Positions 56,993-64,000 of a stretch of 64,000 nt of DNA are shown one piece after another. The position numbers and the translations under genes were made by a program. The notes below the pieces were generated by a model. It made no database searches and was not told the DNA's origin. It was given only the letters and a program-made list of their open reading frames with translations. The stretch lies in the NCBI RefSeq assembly GCF_018310535.1, contig NZ_CP074103.1:1-64000 (forward strand), read 5' to 3'. This DNA comes from Streptomyces mirabilis (GTDB lineage: Bacteria; Actinomycetota; Actinomycetes; Streptomycetales; Streptomycetaceae). Within the stretch, counting starts at the first letter, position 1. Each line of letters begins with the position of its first letter.

Positions 56993-58081
56993 TCAGGAGT
57001 TGGTGCTGCTGGGTGGGGGTTGGGTGAGTTCGGAGGTCGTCATCGCGCCGTGGGCGCGCAGCCAGTCGAGCAGGGTGGTGGCGCCGGAGCGTTCCGCGGC
57101 GCCGAGGGGTGTGAGGTCGTCGTAGCCGACCCAGTTGATGTCCGCGCCGTGCTCGAGAAGGAGGGCCGCCGCCTCGGGCTGGTTGCCGTGGCAGGCGGAC
57201 CAGAAGGCGTGGGTGATGTCCTGCGGGGTGGGGTCGGTGGTGTCGAGATAGCGCCGCAGGTGGGGTTTTAGGCCGAGGGCGGCGGCTTCCCAGAACTGTG
57301 GGTGGGCGCCGCGTTCGATCAGCCGGTGGGCGGCGGCCCAGCATCCGAAGGCGGTGGCGTCCGACAGGGGTGTGCCTCCACCGATGACCGCGCCGCTGGC
57401 TTCGATGTCGGCGCCTGCGTCGAGGAGGGCGTCCAGGGCGTCGATGTCGTCGCTGCTGGCGGCCCAGTGCAGTGGGGTTTCGGTGTGGTCGCCGATGCTG
57501 GGGGCGTTGACGTCGGCGCCGGCCGCGATGAGTACCGCGATGGTGTCCTTGACGTGCGGGAAGTGGCCGGGCCAGTCGGTGGCGACATGCAGGAGCGTGC
57601 GGTCCCCGTGGCCGAGTAGCCGGGCGGTGGCCAGGTCGGGGCGCTGGCGCAGAATCCGGGTCAGCGTGGTGGTGTCGCCGGTGCGGACGGCCTCGATCGC
57701 GGCGTCTTCGAGCGGGTCGTTGCCTTTCAGGGCCGCTGTCCGTGAGGGGTACTGCTGCAGGTGGGTGACCTTGGTGCCGGTCACCGTGACCCGGGTCGCG
57801 GGCCCCGAGGATCGCCCGTCGTCACCCGCACTGGGGGTGGCGAGTGAGACCACGAAGGTGAGTTCATCGACCTGGTCGATGCGCATGGCCGGTACCTGCC
57901 CTTGGGCGCGTCTGTGGGCCAGGAGCTGGAGCACCTGATCACGCCCGATGCAGTCGAGGTCACCGGGGCCGAAGGCCCGCAACTCGACCTGTGGGTCAAG
58001 GACTGGCTCCAGCGCGGTCAGGTCACCGGCAGTCCAGGCCCGCAATCCCGCCTGGATGAGCTCGGCAGTGGTGTCGCTCAT
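56993..58081 (-). CDS. Ankyrin-repeat protein with N-terminal NTF2/SnoaL-like domain
   Basis: The 362-residue protein has an NTF2/SnoaL-like N-terminus (about residues 1-115; GLRAWTAGDLTALEPVLDPQVELRAFG). Ankyrin repeats fill the rest (GDRTLLHVATDWPGHFPHVKDTIAVLIAAGADVNAP; TPLHWAASSDDIDALDALLDAGADIEA; AAALLLEHGADINWVG). It probably binds partners through the repeats. Its start overlaps the stop of the thioredoxin-like gene. Confidence 0.8.
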   Translation of the reverse strand: MSDTTAELIQAGLRAWTAGDLTALEPVLDPQVELRAFGPGDLDCIGRDQVLQLLAHRRAQGQVPAMRIDQVDELTFVVSLATPSAGDDGRSSGPATRVTVTGTKVTHLQQYPSRTAALKGNDPLEDAAIEAVRTGDTTTLTRILRQRPDLATARLLGHGDRTLLHVATDWPGHFPHVKDTIAVLIAAGADVNAPSIGDHTETPLHWAASSDDIDALDALLDAGADIEASGAVIGGGTPLSDATAFGCWAAAHRLIERGAHPQFWEAAALGLKPHLRRYLDTTDPTPQDITHAFWSACHGNQPEAAALLLEHGADINWVGYDDLTPLGAAERSGATTLLDWLRAHGAMTTSELTQPPPSSTNS

Positions 58082-58440
58082 CGTGGTCTTCCTTCCGTCG
58101 TCGTCGCCGGGCGGGCATGGGCGGCTGTACAGGTCAGGGCATCGATCAGGGCTTCGGGCTGCGGGAGGCCGGAGGCGATGCCGTCATGGCGGTAGATCCG
58201 GCAGCTGAGACCGACCGGACGGTCCGGCTCGGCGAACGGGTCGATTCCGTTGATGAGGAATGTCGGGGAGCCGGTGAAGGCGCGGCGCATCGCTTCCTGC
58301 TCATTAGTGATGACGGTGGTCCGGAACCCTTCGGGAGGTAGCCCGAGCCCGCTCAGGGCAGCGCGCAGCAGGTCCGCAGCGGCGGGTTCGTGCGGGCAGT
58401 CAGCCACGACCAGCAGTTCGATGTTCACGTCACCGATCAT
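58078..58440 (-). CDS. Thioredoxin-fold-like small protein
   Basis: The 120-residue protein starts MIGDVNIELLVVADCPHEPAAADLL, with a single Cys in the place of a thioredoxin CxxC. GSPTFLINGIDPF, a cis-Pro-like loop, follows. CRIYRHDGIASGLPQPEALIDAL completes a fold common in Streptomyces proteins linked to metal-resistance genes. It may hand metal or thiol groups to a partner. A longer frame to 58485 is possible. Confidence 0.6.
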   Translation of the reverse strand: MIGDVNIELLVVADCPHEPAAADLLRAALSGLGLPPEGFRTTVITNEQEAMRRAFTGSPTFLINGIDPFAEPDRPVGLSCRIYRHDGIASGLPQPEALIDALTCTAAHARPATTTEGRPR

Positions 58441-59025
58441 GCACCCATGACTCGCTCGGCGAGTTCTCCCGGTGCGCGTGCTCATAGTGGTTGCTGAGGT
58501 GACGGGTGTGTCAACGGCCTTGAAGTTCGCCCCGTCACCCCCTCATGGACGCCGCGGTCACGCTTCACCTGGTCCAGGCCGACGGCACGCTCAAGTCATT
58601 GTGGGCCTGTCACTTCCGGACAGCGAAAGACGCGTTCGGCACCGCAGCCCCAGCGCCCGCCACGCTCCGGCGAAGCCGGGCCGCACCTTGTCCCGGGCGG
58701 TCGTCGGCGCGACGACATCGAACCACTCCCGACCCAGGAGCGCGGAATGCGGCACTCGTCCACCTCAACCTCCCCGCCCCGGGCGGCCTCCAACTGGTGC
58801 AACCGCTCCACCGCCCCGGCCCGCGTGCCAGCCACGCCCACCGTGCGAACGCTCCGCCAGGCCGGACCCTTGGTGCTCAGAAGCCATACCGGTCACAGCA
58901 AGCGGAAACCGGCGAATCGCCCTGCCAGACGATCATCAGCGCAGACTGCCGCTCACGACCAGCACGAGCACGCCGAGCGAGCGTCACGCCAGCCCTCTCA
59001 ACAGCGACTTCAAGATGGCACAGGC
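58441..59025. other. Interval without a supported gene
   Basis: Several open frames cross this 585-base stretch on both strands but none shows a family motif or a good ribosome site. It may hold the remains of cargo or of an older insertion. Confidence 0.4.
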
Positions 59026-59592
59026 TCACACGACGGGCTCCTGGTTCCCCGACCGGATCATGCGGCGCAGACTGGTCCGAGCCCCGGCGAGATCGTCCTC
59101 CGTCTCGGTGAGCCGGCCCTGCAATTCCTCGGCACGGGCCTTCTCCTGGGCGAGTTCGCCCTCGAGACGTTGGTTGGCGGCTGTGAGCTCGTCGACGCGG
59201 GCGCCGAGGTCGGCGGCGCCGACCTGGTCGATCTGCTGACCCAGGGATCGGCGCACGGCTGCCTTGAGCCGGTCGACTTCTTCTCGCAGCCGCCGGTTGT
59301 CCTCCCGGGTGATCTGGACTTCCACCTGCCAGCCGGCAGGTGCCTTGCGGGCGCCGTCCTCGCGCGGCTGGCGGGCCTGGCGGCGCCGGGCCTGCTCGAT
59401 GACCTCGCGCACGCCCTCCGCGTAGACCAGCCAGTGCGAGACCTTCGCCGTCCGGGCCACTGCGGTGAAGGTGACCGGCTCCTTCTCGGCGAGCATCTGA
59501 TCGACCACGGTCAAGACCCGGGCGCGCTTGTCGCGGGAGTCTTGCTGCCGGGCCTCGCGCAGGACCTGCGCGGGGGTGCGGGGCTCAGCCAT
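59026..59592 (-). CDS. tnpC: TnpC-like transposition protein (DUF6262-like)
   Basis: The 188-residue protein has an N-terminal helix-turn-helix-like segment (VTFTAVARTAKVSHWLVYAEG). A long coiled coil follows (REEVDRLKAAVRRSLGQQID; RVDELTAANQRLEGELAQEKARAEELQGRLTETEDDL). This matches the small third protein of Tn554-type elements, which affects the frequency and orientation of transposition. The start overlaps the tnpB-like stop by eight bases, so the three genes form one operon. Confidence 0.75.
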   Translation of the reverse strand: MAEPRTPAQVLREARQQDSRDKRARVLTVVDQMLAEKEPVTFTAVARTAKVSHWLVYAEGVREVIEQARRRQARQPREDGARKAPAGWQVEVQITREDNRRLREEVDRLKAAVRRSLGQQIDQVGAADLGARVDELTAANQRLEGELAQEKARAEELQGRLTETEDDLAGARTSLRRMIRSGNQEPVV

Positions 59593-62119
59593 GGCACGTG
59601 CTCCTGGTGGGAAGGCCGACGATCGGCAGCAGATTCGGTGGCTCCGCGGCGCGGACCTTGCGCAGCAGGGCGGCCGCTTCCTCGATGTGGTGACGTTCGG
59701 CTTCGGGCATCTCGGCGAGCGCGGTGCGGATGCCGGTGACCACCGCCTGAAAGGAGTCGATCTGGTCGGTGAGGTTGCGGATGACGAACGCGGCGGCGTC
59801 CATGGCCACCGCGCTCTCCCGGTCGGCCTTCAGGCCGCGGATGTGGTCCTCGACCGCCGGGAGAAACGAGGGGTCAGGGCGGTAGAAGCCGCACCCCGAG
59901 CACTGGAAGCGGATCGGGCACTTCCCGCCGCCCGCCTTGACGTTGGACGGTTCGGTGCAGTTCCCGAACGGCGTCCCCACCGACCGGGCGTCGTACGCGG
60001 TCGCCGACGAGGTCGGCATCGGATTCCCGGACCGGTCGACGACGTGCAGGCGCATCGTCTCCACGGCCTCGCGGCGCCGCTTCAGGGAAACCGTGAAGTA
60101 ACCAAGAGTGGTGTCTGCCGACCGGTGGTCCATGAGGTCGCGCAGGGTGTGCAGGTCGGTGCCGGCGTCCGCGTGCCGCTGAGCGTAGGTGTGCCGGAAG
60201 GCGTACGCGAAGATCCGGCTACGGTCGAACGGCAGCGGCAGGCCGTCCTCGCCGGCCGTGTCGGTGACCAGTTCGGGAAGACCGTCGACCCACTGCCGGA
60301 GCATCTTGGCCACGGTGTTGCCGTCGATGCAGGCGTCGTAGGCGTGCCGGGCGGCGGGGAACAGGAAGGTCTTCGATCGGGCCGGGATCTTCAGCGTGGC
60401 GCGGATCTTCAGCCACGCCTGGATCGCGAAAGCGGTCTCCCGGCTGATCTCCAGGCGGCGCCGGTTGCGCCGCGATTTGTGGTTGTCCCAGATCAGGACG
60501 TACTCGCCGCCGTCGGTGTCCAGGCAGTCGACGCGCAGCCAGCGCACTTCCCAGGGGCGCCGACCGGTGTCGCGGAGCAGGACGTAGACGGTGCGCAGCA
60601 TGGCCTGCACCACCTCCGGCGGGAAGTCCCCGTAGGTGAAGTCGACGCCGATGAGGTCGGTGGCCGCGTCCAGCTGGGCCACGACGAGTTCGGGGATGGC
60701 CTTGCCGGCCATGTCCTCACTCGCGTCCTCGTAGGGGATCTGGTGGTGGCGCTGACGGGCGAAGCCGGTGGCGAGGTCGTCGAGGACCTGCAGGCGGCGG
60801 CCAAAGTCGAGCAGCTGGCAGAAGCTCGTGAGGAGCTCGTTGCGCGCGCCTGCGGACAGGGGGCCGGTGCCGTCCTCCCGCTGGCGGGTACGGATCTGCT
60901 CGACGACGGCGTCCATGTCGGTGATCTTCAGCGCGGACGGGTCGTGGCCGCCGCCCGTTCGGAGCTCCAGGGCGCGCGATGCGGCTGAGCAGGCCCTGAA
61001 GAACCGCCGGAAGTCGGTGTTCTCGGGGGTGGTCTCTTTCACCCAGTCCGCCAGCAGGCGGCGCAGCCAGTCCTGCCGGATCACCGAAGGGTCCAGCTGC
61101 TTCGGAACCGTACGGACTCCGGACCGGGTGCGCGAGCGCAGGCCCAGGTCGGCGAGCTCCCACACGGGTTTGTCGAGCGGGTCGATCCCGCGGAACCGGT
61201 CGAAGGCCGCGCGGACCAGGCGCAGGACGTCGTTCCAGTGGGCCTCGCAGTTGCGGTCGATGTACCCGAGGTCGGCGAGCTGTCTGGGCGGCAGGGCGGC
61301 GATGCTGTCGACGCCCTCCAGGCCGCGGACCAGGAGCCGCACCGCGACGGGGCTGAGCGTCGGCCGCTGGGCATCGCGCTGGACCAGGGCGTAGAGGACC
61401 TCGCGGCGCAGCAGCGGGTTCAGCGGGAGCAGCGTGAACTGGAAGCCGCTCAGGCACGGACTCTGCACCGCTGCCCAGCCGGCCAGGTCCTCGCCGGCCG
61501 GGTCCTTCACGCCGAGCTCTTTGCGGTGCAGGCGCCAGCGCTCGCGGTGGTAGGTGCACAGTTCCGTCCGGCGGCCGTGTGCCGAGCCGGCGCAGGCCCC
61601 CACCAGGCACGGGCGGCCAGGAGGAAGCGGATGGGCCACGGTCGCGAGCCAGTCGGCTATCTCCAGCTGGGTCTGTCCGCTCTTGTACTGGTAGCGCCAC
61701 TTCACGTAGTGCGGCATGCAGCTGCCCCGGCTCGCCGCCTCCAGCGCGCAGCGGACCCCCTCACGCTCCACCGCACATTGCGGGCGCGATCCGGGCAGGG
61801 CCCGGACCATCGCCCGGCGGCCCACCGTCGCGAACTCCTCCTTGGTCAGCCCGCTCTCCACAAACTGTTCGTAGCAGGTCCGGCACAGGTGCCGGCTGGC
61901 GCGGACCGCGACGTGGCAGCCGGCGCTGTTGCAGCGCCAGATCGCCGTAGTCGTCTCGTCTGGGTCGCCGGTGAACAGCCAGTGTTCACCGGCCCATTCG
62001 TCGGGGCGCCACAACGGGTCGGTGTGCTCGTCCAGCCACGCCTGCCATCGCGGGCGGTCGAAGGGCAGCGGGACGACAGCCGGATCGGCCGCAGGGACGG
62101 CCAGAGTGTGCAGGCTCAT
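59585..62119 (-). CDS. tnpB: TnpB-like large tyrosine recombinase
   Basis: The 844-residue protein is longer than TnpB of Tn554, about 630 residues. An N-terminal Cys-rich segment (WRCNSAGCHVAVRASRHLCRTCYEQF) is followed by the recombinase core. Core motifs are RRPWEVRWLRVDC (catalytic Arg), FAYAFRHTYAQRHADAG (His-x-x-Arg region), and MDHRSADTTLGYFTV (Tyr). A C-terminal zinc-like motif, CPIRFQCSGCGFY, is typical of TnpB. The ATG overlaps the tnpA-like stop. It acts with TnpA in integration and excision. Confidence 0.8.
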   Translation of the reverse strand: MSLHTLAVPAADPAVVPLPFDRPRWQAWLDEHTDPLWRPDEWAGEHWLFTGDPDETTTAIWRCNSAGCHVAVRASRHLCRTCYEQFVESGLTKEEFATVGRRAMVRALPGSRPQCAVEREGVRCALEAASRGSCMPHYVKWRYQYKSGQTQLEIADWLATVAHPLPPGRPCLVGACAGSAHGRRTELCTYHRERWRLHRKELGVKDPAGEDLAGWAAVQSPCLSGFQFTLLPLNPLLRREVLYALVQRDAQRPTLSPVAVRLLVRGLEGVDSIAALPPRQLADLGYIDRNCEAHWNDVLRLVRAAFDRFRGIDPLDKPVWELADLGLRSRTRSGVRTVPKQLDPSVIRQDWLRRLLADWVKETTPENTDFRRFFRACSAASRALELRTGGGHDPSALKITDMDAVVEQIRTRQREDGTGPLSAGARNELLTSFCQLLDFGRRLQVLDDLATGFARQRHHQIPYEDASEDMAGKAIPELVVAQLDAATDLIGVDFTYGDFPPEVVQAMLRTVYVLLRDTGRRPWEVRWLRVDCLDTDGGEYVLIWDNHKSRRNRRRLEISRETAFAIQAWLKIRATLKIPARSKTFLFPAARHAYDACIDGNTVAKMLRQWVDGLPELVTDTAGEDGLPLPFDRSRIFAYAFRHTYAQRHADAGTDLHTLRDLMDHRSADTTLGYFTVSLKRRREAVETMRLHVVDRSGNPMPTSSATAYDARSVGTPFGNCTEPSNVKAGGGKCPIRFQCSGCGFYRPDPSFLPAVEDHIRGLKADRESAVAMDAAAFVIRNLTDQIDSFQAVVTGIRTALAEMPEAERHHIEEAAALLRKVRAAEPPNLLPIVGLPTRSTCHG

Positions 62120-63291
62120 CGGGCGATCTCCAGGCGACGGGCGTCCACGCGCTCAACCGCGGCCCGCTTGTCGTCGTCGGAGGCGTGGACGTACACGCTC
62201 ATCGACGAGTCCGAGAGGTGTCCCAGCAGGTCGGATACGACGGAGCGGTCGGTGCCGCCGCGGATCCAGTGCGTGGCCGCGCCGTGGCGGACCATGTGCG
62301 GGCGGGCGATCAGGTCGGCCGCGCGGGCGAGGCGGTCGAAGAGGTCCTTGGCGTTGGAGTAGGTCATCGCCCGGCCCAGCGGGGCCCGGAAGAGGTTCAC
62401 GAGGACCTGCTCGGTGAACTCGGCCTCCGGCACGGCGGCCCGCTCGTAGAGGTAGTCGGCGTAGCAGGCGACCAGCTCGGTGGTTACCGGGATGACCCGC
62501 GGCCGCCGCGACTTCGCCCAGGCGCCGTTGCTGTTCAGCCGGCGCCGCACGTGCACGTGCGGGCCCTTCACCTGGCAGCCGAACGCCTGGGAGTCGGCCA
62601 GCAGGTGCATGTCCTCCCGGCGAAGCCCCAGCGCCTCACCGATCCGCATCCCCGTGCCCCACAGCAGCAGCACCAGGAAGCGGTCCCGCGCGTGCCGGGC
62701 CACCTCCACCAGGCGCGCTATCTGCTCGATGGTCAGCCACTCGATCCCCGCGTCCAGTGAGGCCAGCTTGATCAGCCGGGACCGCACCGTCCGGTGCTGG
62801 TCGTCCTCGCCCGGGTCGTAGCCCGGCGGCAGGTAGCGCAGGTACTTGGGCTCTGTCAGGTGGCCCAGCAGCTCCTGGGCCACCCAGCCCATCCGGACTC
62901 CGAAGGTCAGGAACTCACAGACCGTGCCGACGATCGCGTTCGCGGTGTTCTCCCCACGGAACCGCTCCGGGCCGCCACCTCGCCGACTCCGCGACGGCAG
63001 CGGCTCCTCGACCAGCCAGTGCAGAAACCGCGACAGCTGCCAGACGGTCACCGCCGCCCAGTTCAGTCGCTGCTGGGCGCAGTACGAGAGGTACAAGGCC
63101 GTGCGGCCGGCGTACGTGCGCTCGGTGTTGTACGCCCGGCCGGCGTTCCGCAGCCCGACGAGGAAGAGTGATCCCTCGCGGTGCAGGGCGTAGTCGTCTG
63201 CTCCGATGACGACCCACGCAACCCGGCCCTGTGTCACCTCCGCCCGCTCGGCACGGAAGGACGTGACGAATGTGCCTGTAATCCTGAACAC
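62116..63291 (-). CDS. tnpA: TnpA-like tyrosine recombinase
   Basis: The 391-residue protein shows a SAM-like N-terminal domain (YNTERTYAGRTALYLSYC, about residues 54-71). The catalytic set is R216 in GTGMRIGEALG, H332-x2-R335 in ARPHMVRHGAATHW, H358 in LLGHLS, and Tyr367 in SVYVH. It is the first gene of the transposition operon, starting about 80 bases inside the right end and reading inward as in Tn554. The first residues may be non-coding; an internal GTG is possible. Confidence 0.85.
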   Translation of the reverse strand: MFRITGTFVTSFRAERAEVTQGRVAWVVIGADDYALHREGSLFLVGLRNAGRAYNTERTYAGRTALYLSYCAQQRLNWAAVTVWQLSRFLHWLVEEPLPSRSRRGGGPERFRGENTANAIVGTVCEFLTFGVRMGWVAQELLGHLTEPKYLRYLPPGYDPGEDDQHRTVRSRLIKLASLDAGIEWLTIEQIARLVEVARHARDRFLVLLLWGTGMRIGEALGLRREDMHLLADSQAFGCQVKGPHVHVRRRLNSNGAWAKSRRPRVIPVTTELVACYADYLYERAAVPEAEFTEQVLVNLFRAPLGRAMTYSNAKDLFDRLARAADLIARPHMVRHGAATHWIRGGTDRSVVSDLLGHLSDSSMSVYVHASDDDKRAAVERVDARRLEIAR

Positions 63292-63312
63292 CCCATGGAT
63301 ACCGATGACTGA

Positions 63313-63375
63313 GCCACGTCGGCCGGTACATGCCTGACGTGGCTGCCTAGAAGATCATCGTGAAGATAAGGCCCG
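63313..63375. repeat. Right end of the Tn554-like element
   Basis: GCCACGTC (63313-63320) and GACGTGGC (63336-63343) form an inverted repeat with a 15-bp spacer. The terminal TGAAGATAA, the inverted partner of TTATCTACA at the left end, and the core GGCCCG (63370-63375) follow. Confidence 0.7.
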
Positions 63376-64000
63376 CAGCCATCCAACGCTTCGGGATGCT
63401 GGACACCGAGGCCGAGGCCGGCCCAGACGATCAGACCGTGCACGGGCACGTCCTGGTCGGAGCCGTGGTGCTCGCCTCCCCGATGAACGAGCGAGTTTTG
63501 ACCGTTCCCTTCCCCGGACTTGCTCCGTACGCGGAGAGCGCCGAATTGGCCCGACTGATCGTCAGCCCTTCCGTCCCGGCCAACGGGGAGACGTTCCTGG
63601 TGTCCCGAGCCCTGCGGCTCGCGGCGGAGAGCGGGCTGCGCGCAGCAGTCTCCTTCGCCGATCCCATGCCGCGCCGGCGGGTCACCGGCGAGGGTGTGGT
63701 GATCGGCTCTCCTGGCCATCTCGGCATCGTCTACCAGGCGCTCGGCGCCCGGTTCACGGGCCGCGGAACCGCCCGGTCCCTGTGCTTCCTGCCCGACGGG
63801 TCCGTACTCAGCGCACGGTCAAAAGCCAAGGTGACCGGGCGGGAGGCTGGCAGCGGCGGGGTCGTCCGCCGCCTCGAACTTCTTGGGGCGCGGCCGCTGC
63901 GGCCCGAGGAGGAGCCGGCTCGCTGGCTGGCCGAGATCCTGCCGGCGATCGGCGCCCGCGCCGCTCGTCACCCCGGCAACCTGCGGTATCTGCTGCCCGC
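63360..64000 (+). pseudogene. C-terminal part of the interrupted Mom-like gene, running off the window
   Basis: From 63375 the open frame reads AAIQRFGMLD, LVGAVVLASPMNERVL, PFPGLAPYAESAELARLIV, SFADPMPRRRV and GHLGIVYQALGARFTGRGTARSL. This is the run of conserved blocks expected after the N-terminal HYLSGWP part at 53355-53571. The frame stays open to the window end. A GTG at 63360 could restart it with four transposon-derived residues. Mom-like proteins have a GNAT-type fold and modify adenines in DNA, which protects against restriction. Confidence 0.8.

Larger units (their letters stand above)
53566..63375. mobile_element. Tn554-family transposon with metal/transport-type cargo
   Basis: A 9.8-kb segment lies between two GGCCCG hexamers (53566-53571 and 63370-63375) that split a Mom-like gene. 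At its right end are three overlapping inward-reading genes with the order tnpA (tyrosine recombinase), tnpB (larger tyrosine recombinase) and tnpC (small coiled-coil/HTH protein), the Tn554 arrangement. Tn554 relatives recombine at a 6-7-bp core without target duplication, which fits the single shared hexamer. Cargo is a TauE/SafE exporter, ArsR remnant, APC permease, methyltransferase, ankyrin protein and thioredoxin-like protein. Confidence 0.8.

Noticed and set aside
58545..59111. A 188-codon plus-strand frame inside the transposon
   Set aside because: It overlaps the tnpC-like gene in antisense at its end, and its amino-acid content is that of a shadow frame.
62116..63291. An ICE or phage integrase acting on a tRNA attachment site
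   Set aside because: The three-gene order, the inward reading and the coding target fit Tn554-type transposition. No tRNA or tRNA fragment is present at either end.

Overview
The window is high-GC actinobacterial DNA, most probably from a Streptomyces species. It carries WhiB and GntR/HutC-type regulators, a Streptomyces-style HU protein with a lysine-rich tail, GTG starts and strong GGAGG ribosome binding sites. A replication-initiator-like gene set among iterons, a complete-looking conjugation module, a ParB-like gene and many small hypothetical genes indicate a large conjugative plasmid, possibly linear, or a plasmid-derived integrated element. No rRNA, tRNA or CRISPR array was seen.

Layout. 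(1) 1-1840: a divergent WhiB-like / GntR-like regulator pair. (2) 2537-5946: a putative replication region. A winged-helix, zinc-ribbon protein (2872-4512) is surrounded and penetrated by about nineteen CCCCTTGACC boxes, with five tandem 14-bp repeats and a 52-bp palindrome downstream. (3) 6004-6957: a weakly sigma-factor-like protein. (4) 7128-16754: a conjugation operon encoding TcpC-like, small membrane, TcpE-like, VirB4-like, polytopic channel, VirB8-like and triple-domain cell-wall hydrolase proteins. (5) 16904-23487: a leader peptide, coupling ATPase, replication-relaxation protein, ParB-like protein and DUF4417-like protein. (6) 23567-29338: an operon with two large proteins that share the N-terminus MGTGSKSSH-x-SYAV; one has a kinase-like C-terminus. 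(7) 29501-53358: an accessory region of mostly single genes behind a repeated AT-rich promoter. It includes a gp88-like protein, a multi-HTH protein, an ADP-ribosylglycohydrolase/phosphatase fusion, HU, a PAPS-reductase-like protein, two DNA-methylase-like proteins, a DUF4007-like protein and a DpdA-like transglycosylase. (8) 53355-64000: a Mom-like DNA-modification gene split by a 9.8-kb Tn554-family transposon. The transposon carries tnpA/tnpB/tnpC and cargo: TauE/SafE, an ArsR remnant, an APC permease, a methyltransferase, an ankyrin protein and a thioredoxin-like protein.

Two families of control sites tie the backbone together. TGTCACACC-N13-ACACCYGTAGCAG occurs four times, once before each backbone operon (rep, both transfer operons, and the paired large-protein operon). 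A promoter TTGYGT-N17-TANNNT with a conserved spacer (ATT....TTTCA.TGTG) occurs seven times, before accessory genes. They suggest one regulator or sigma factor for the backbone and a different one for the accessory genes.

The strongest discovery is the split Mom-like gene. Joining base 53571 to base 63376, across a shared GGCCCG, restores one continuous reading frame. With the DpdA-like, PAPS-reductase-like, methylase and DUF4007-like genes, it suggests that the plasmid carried a set of DNA-modification functions, part of which the transposon has disabled. All functions are read from sequence motifs and memory of families; no search was run.
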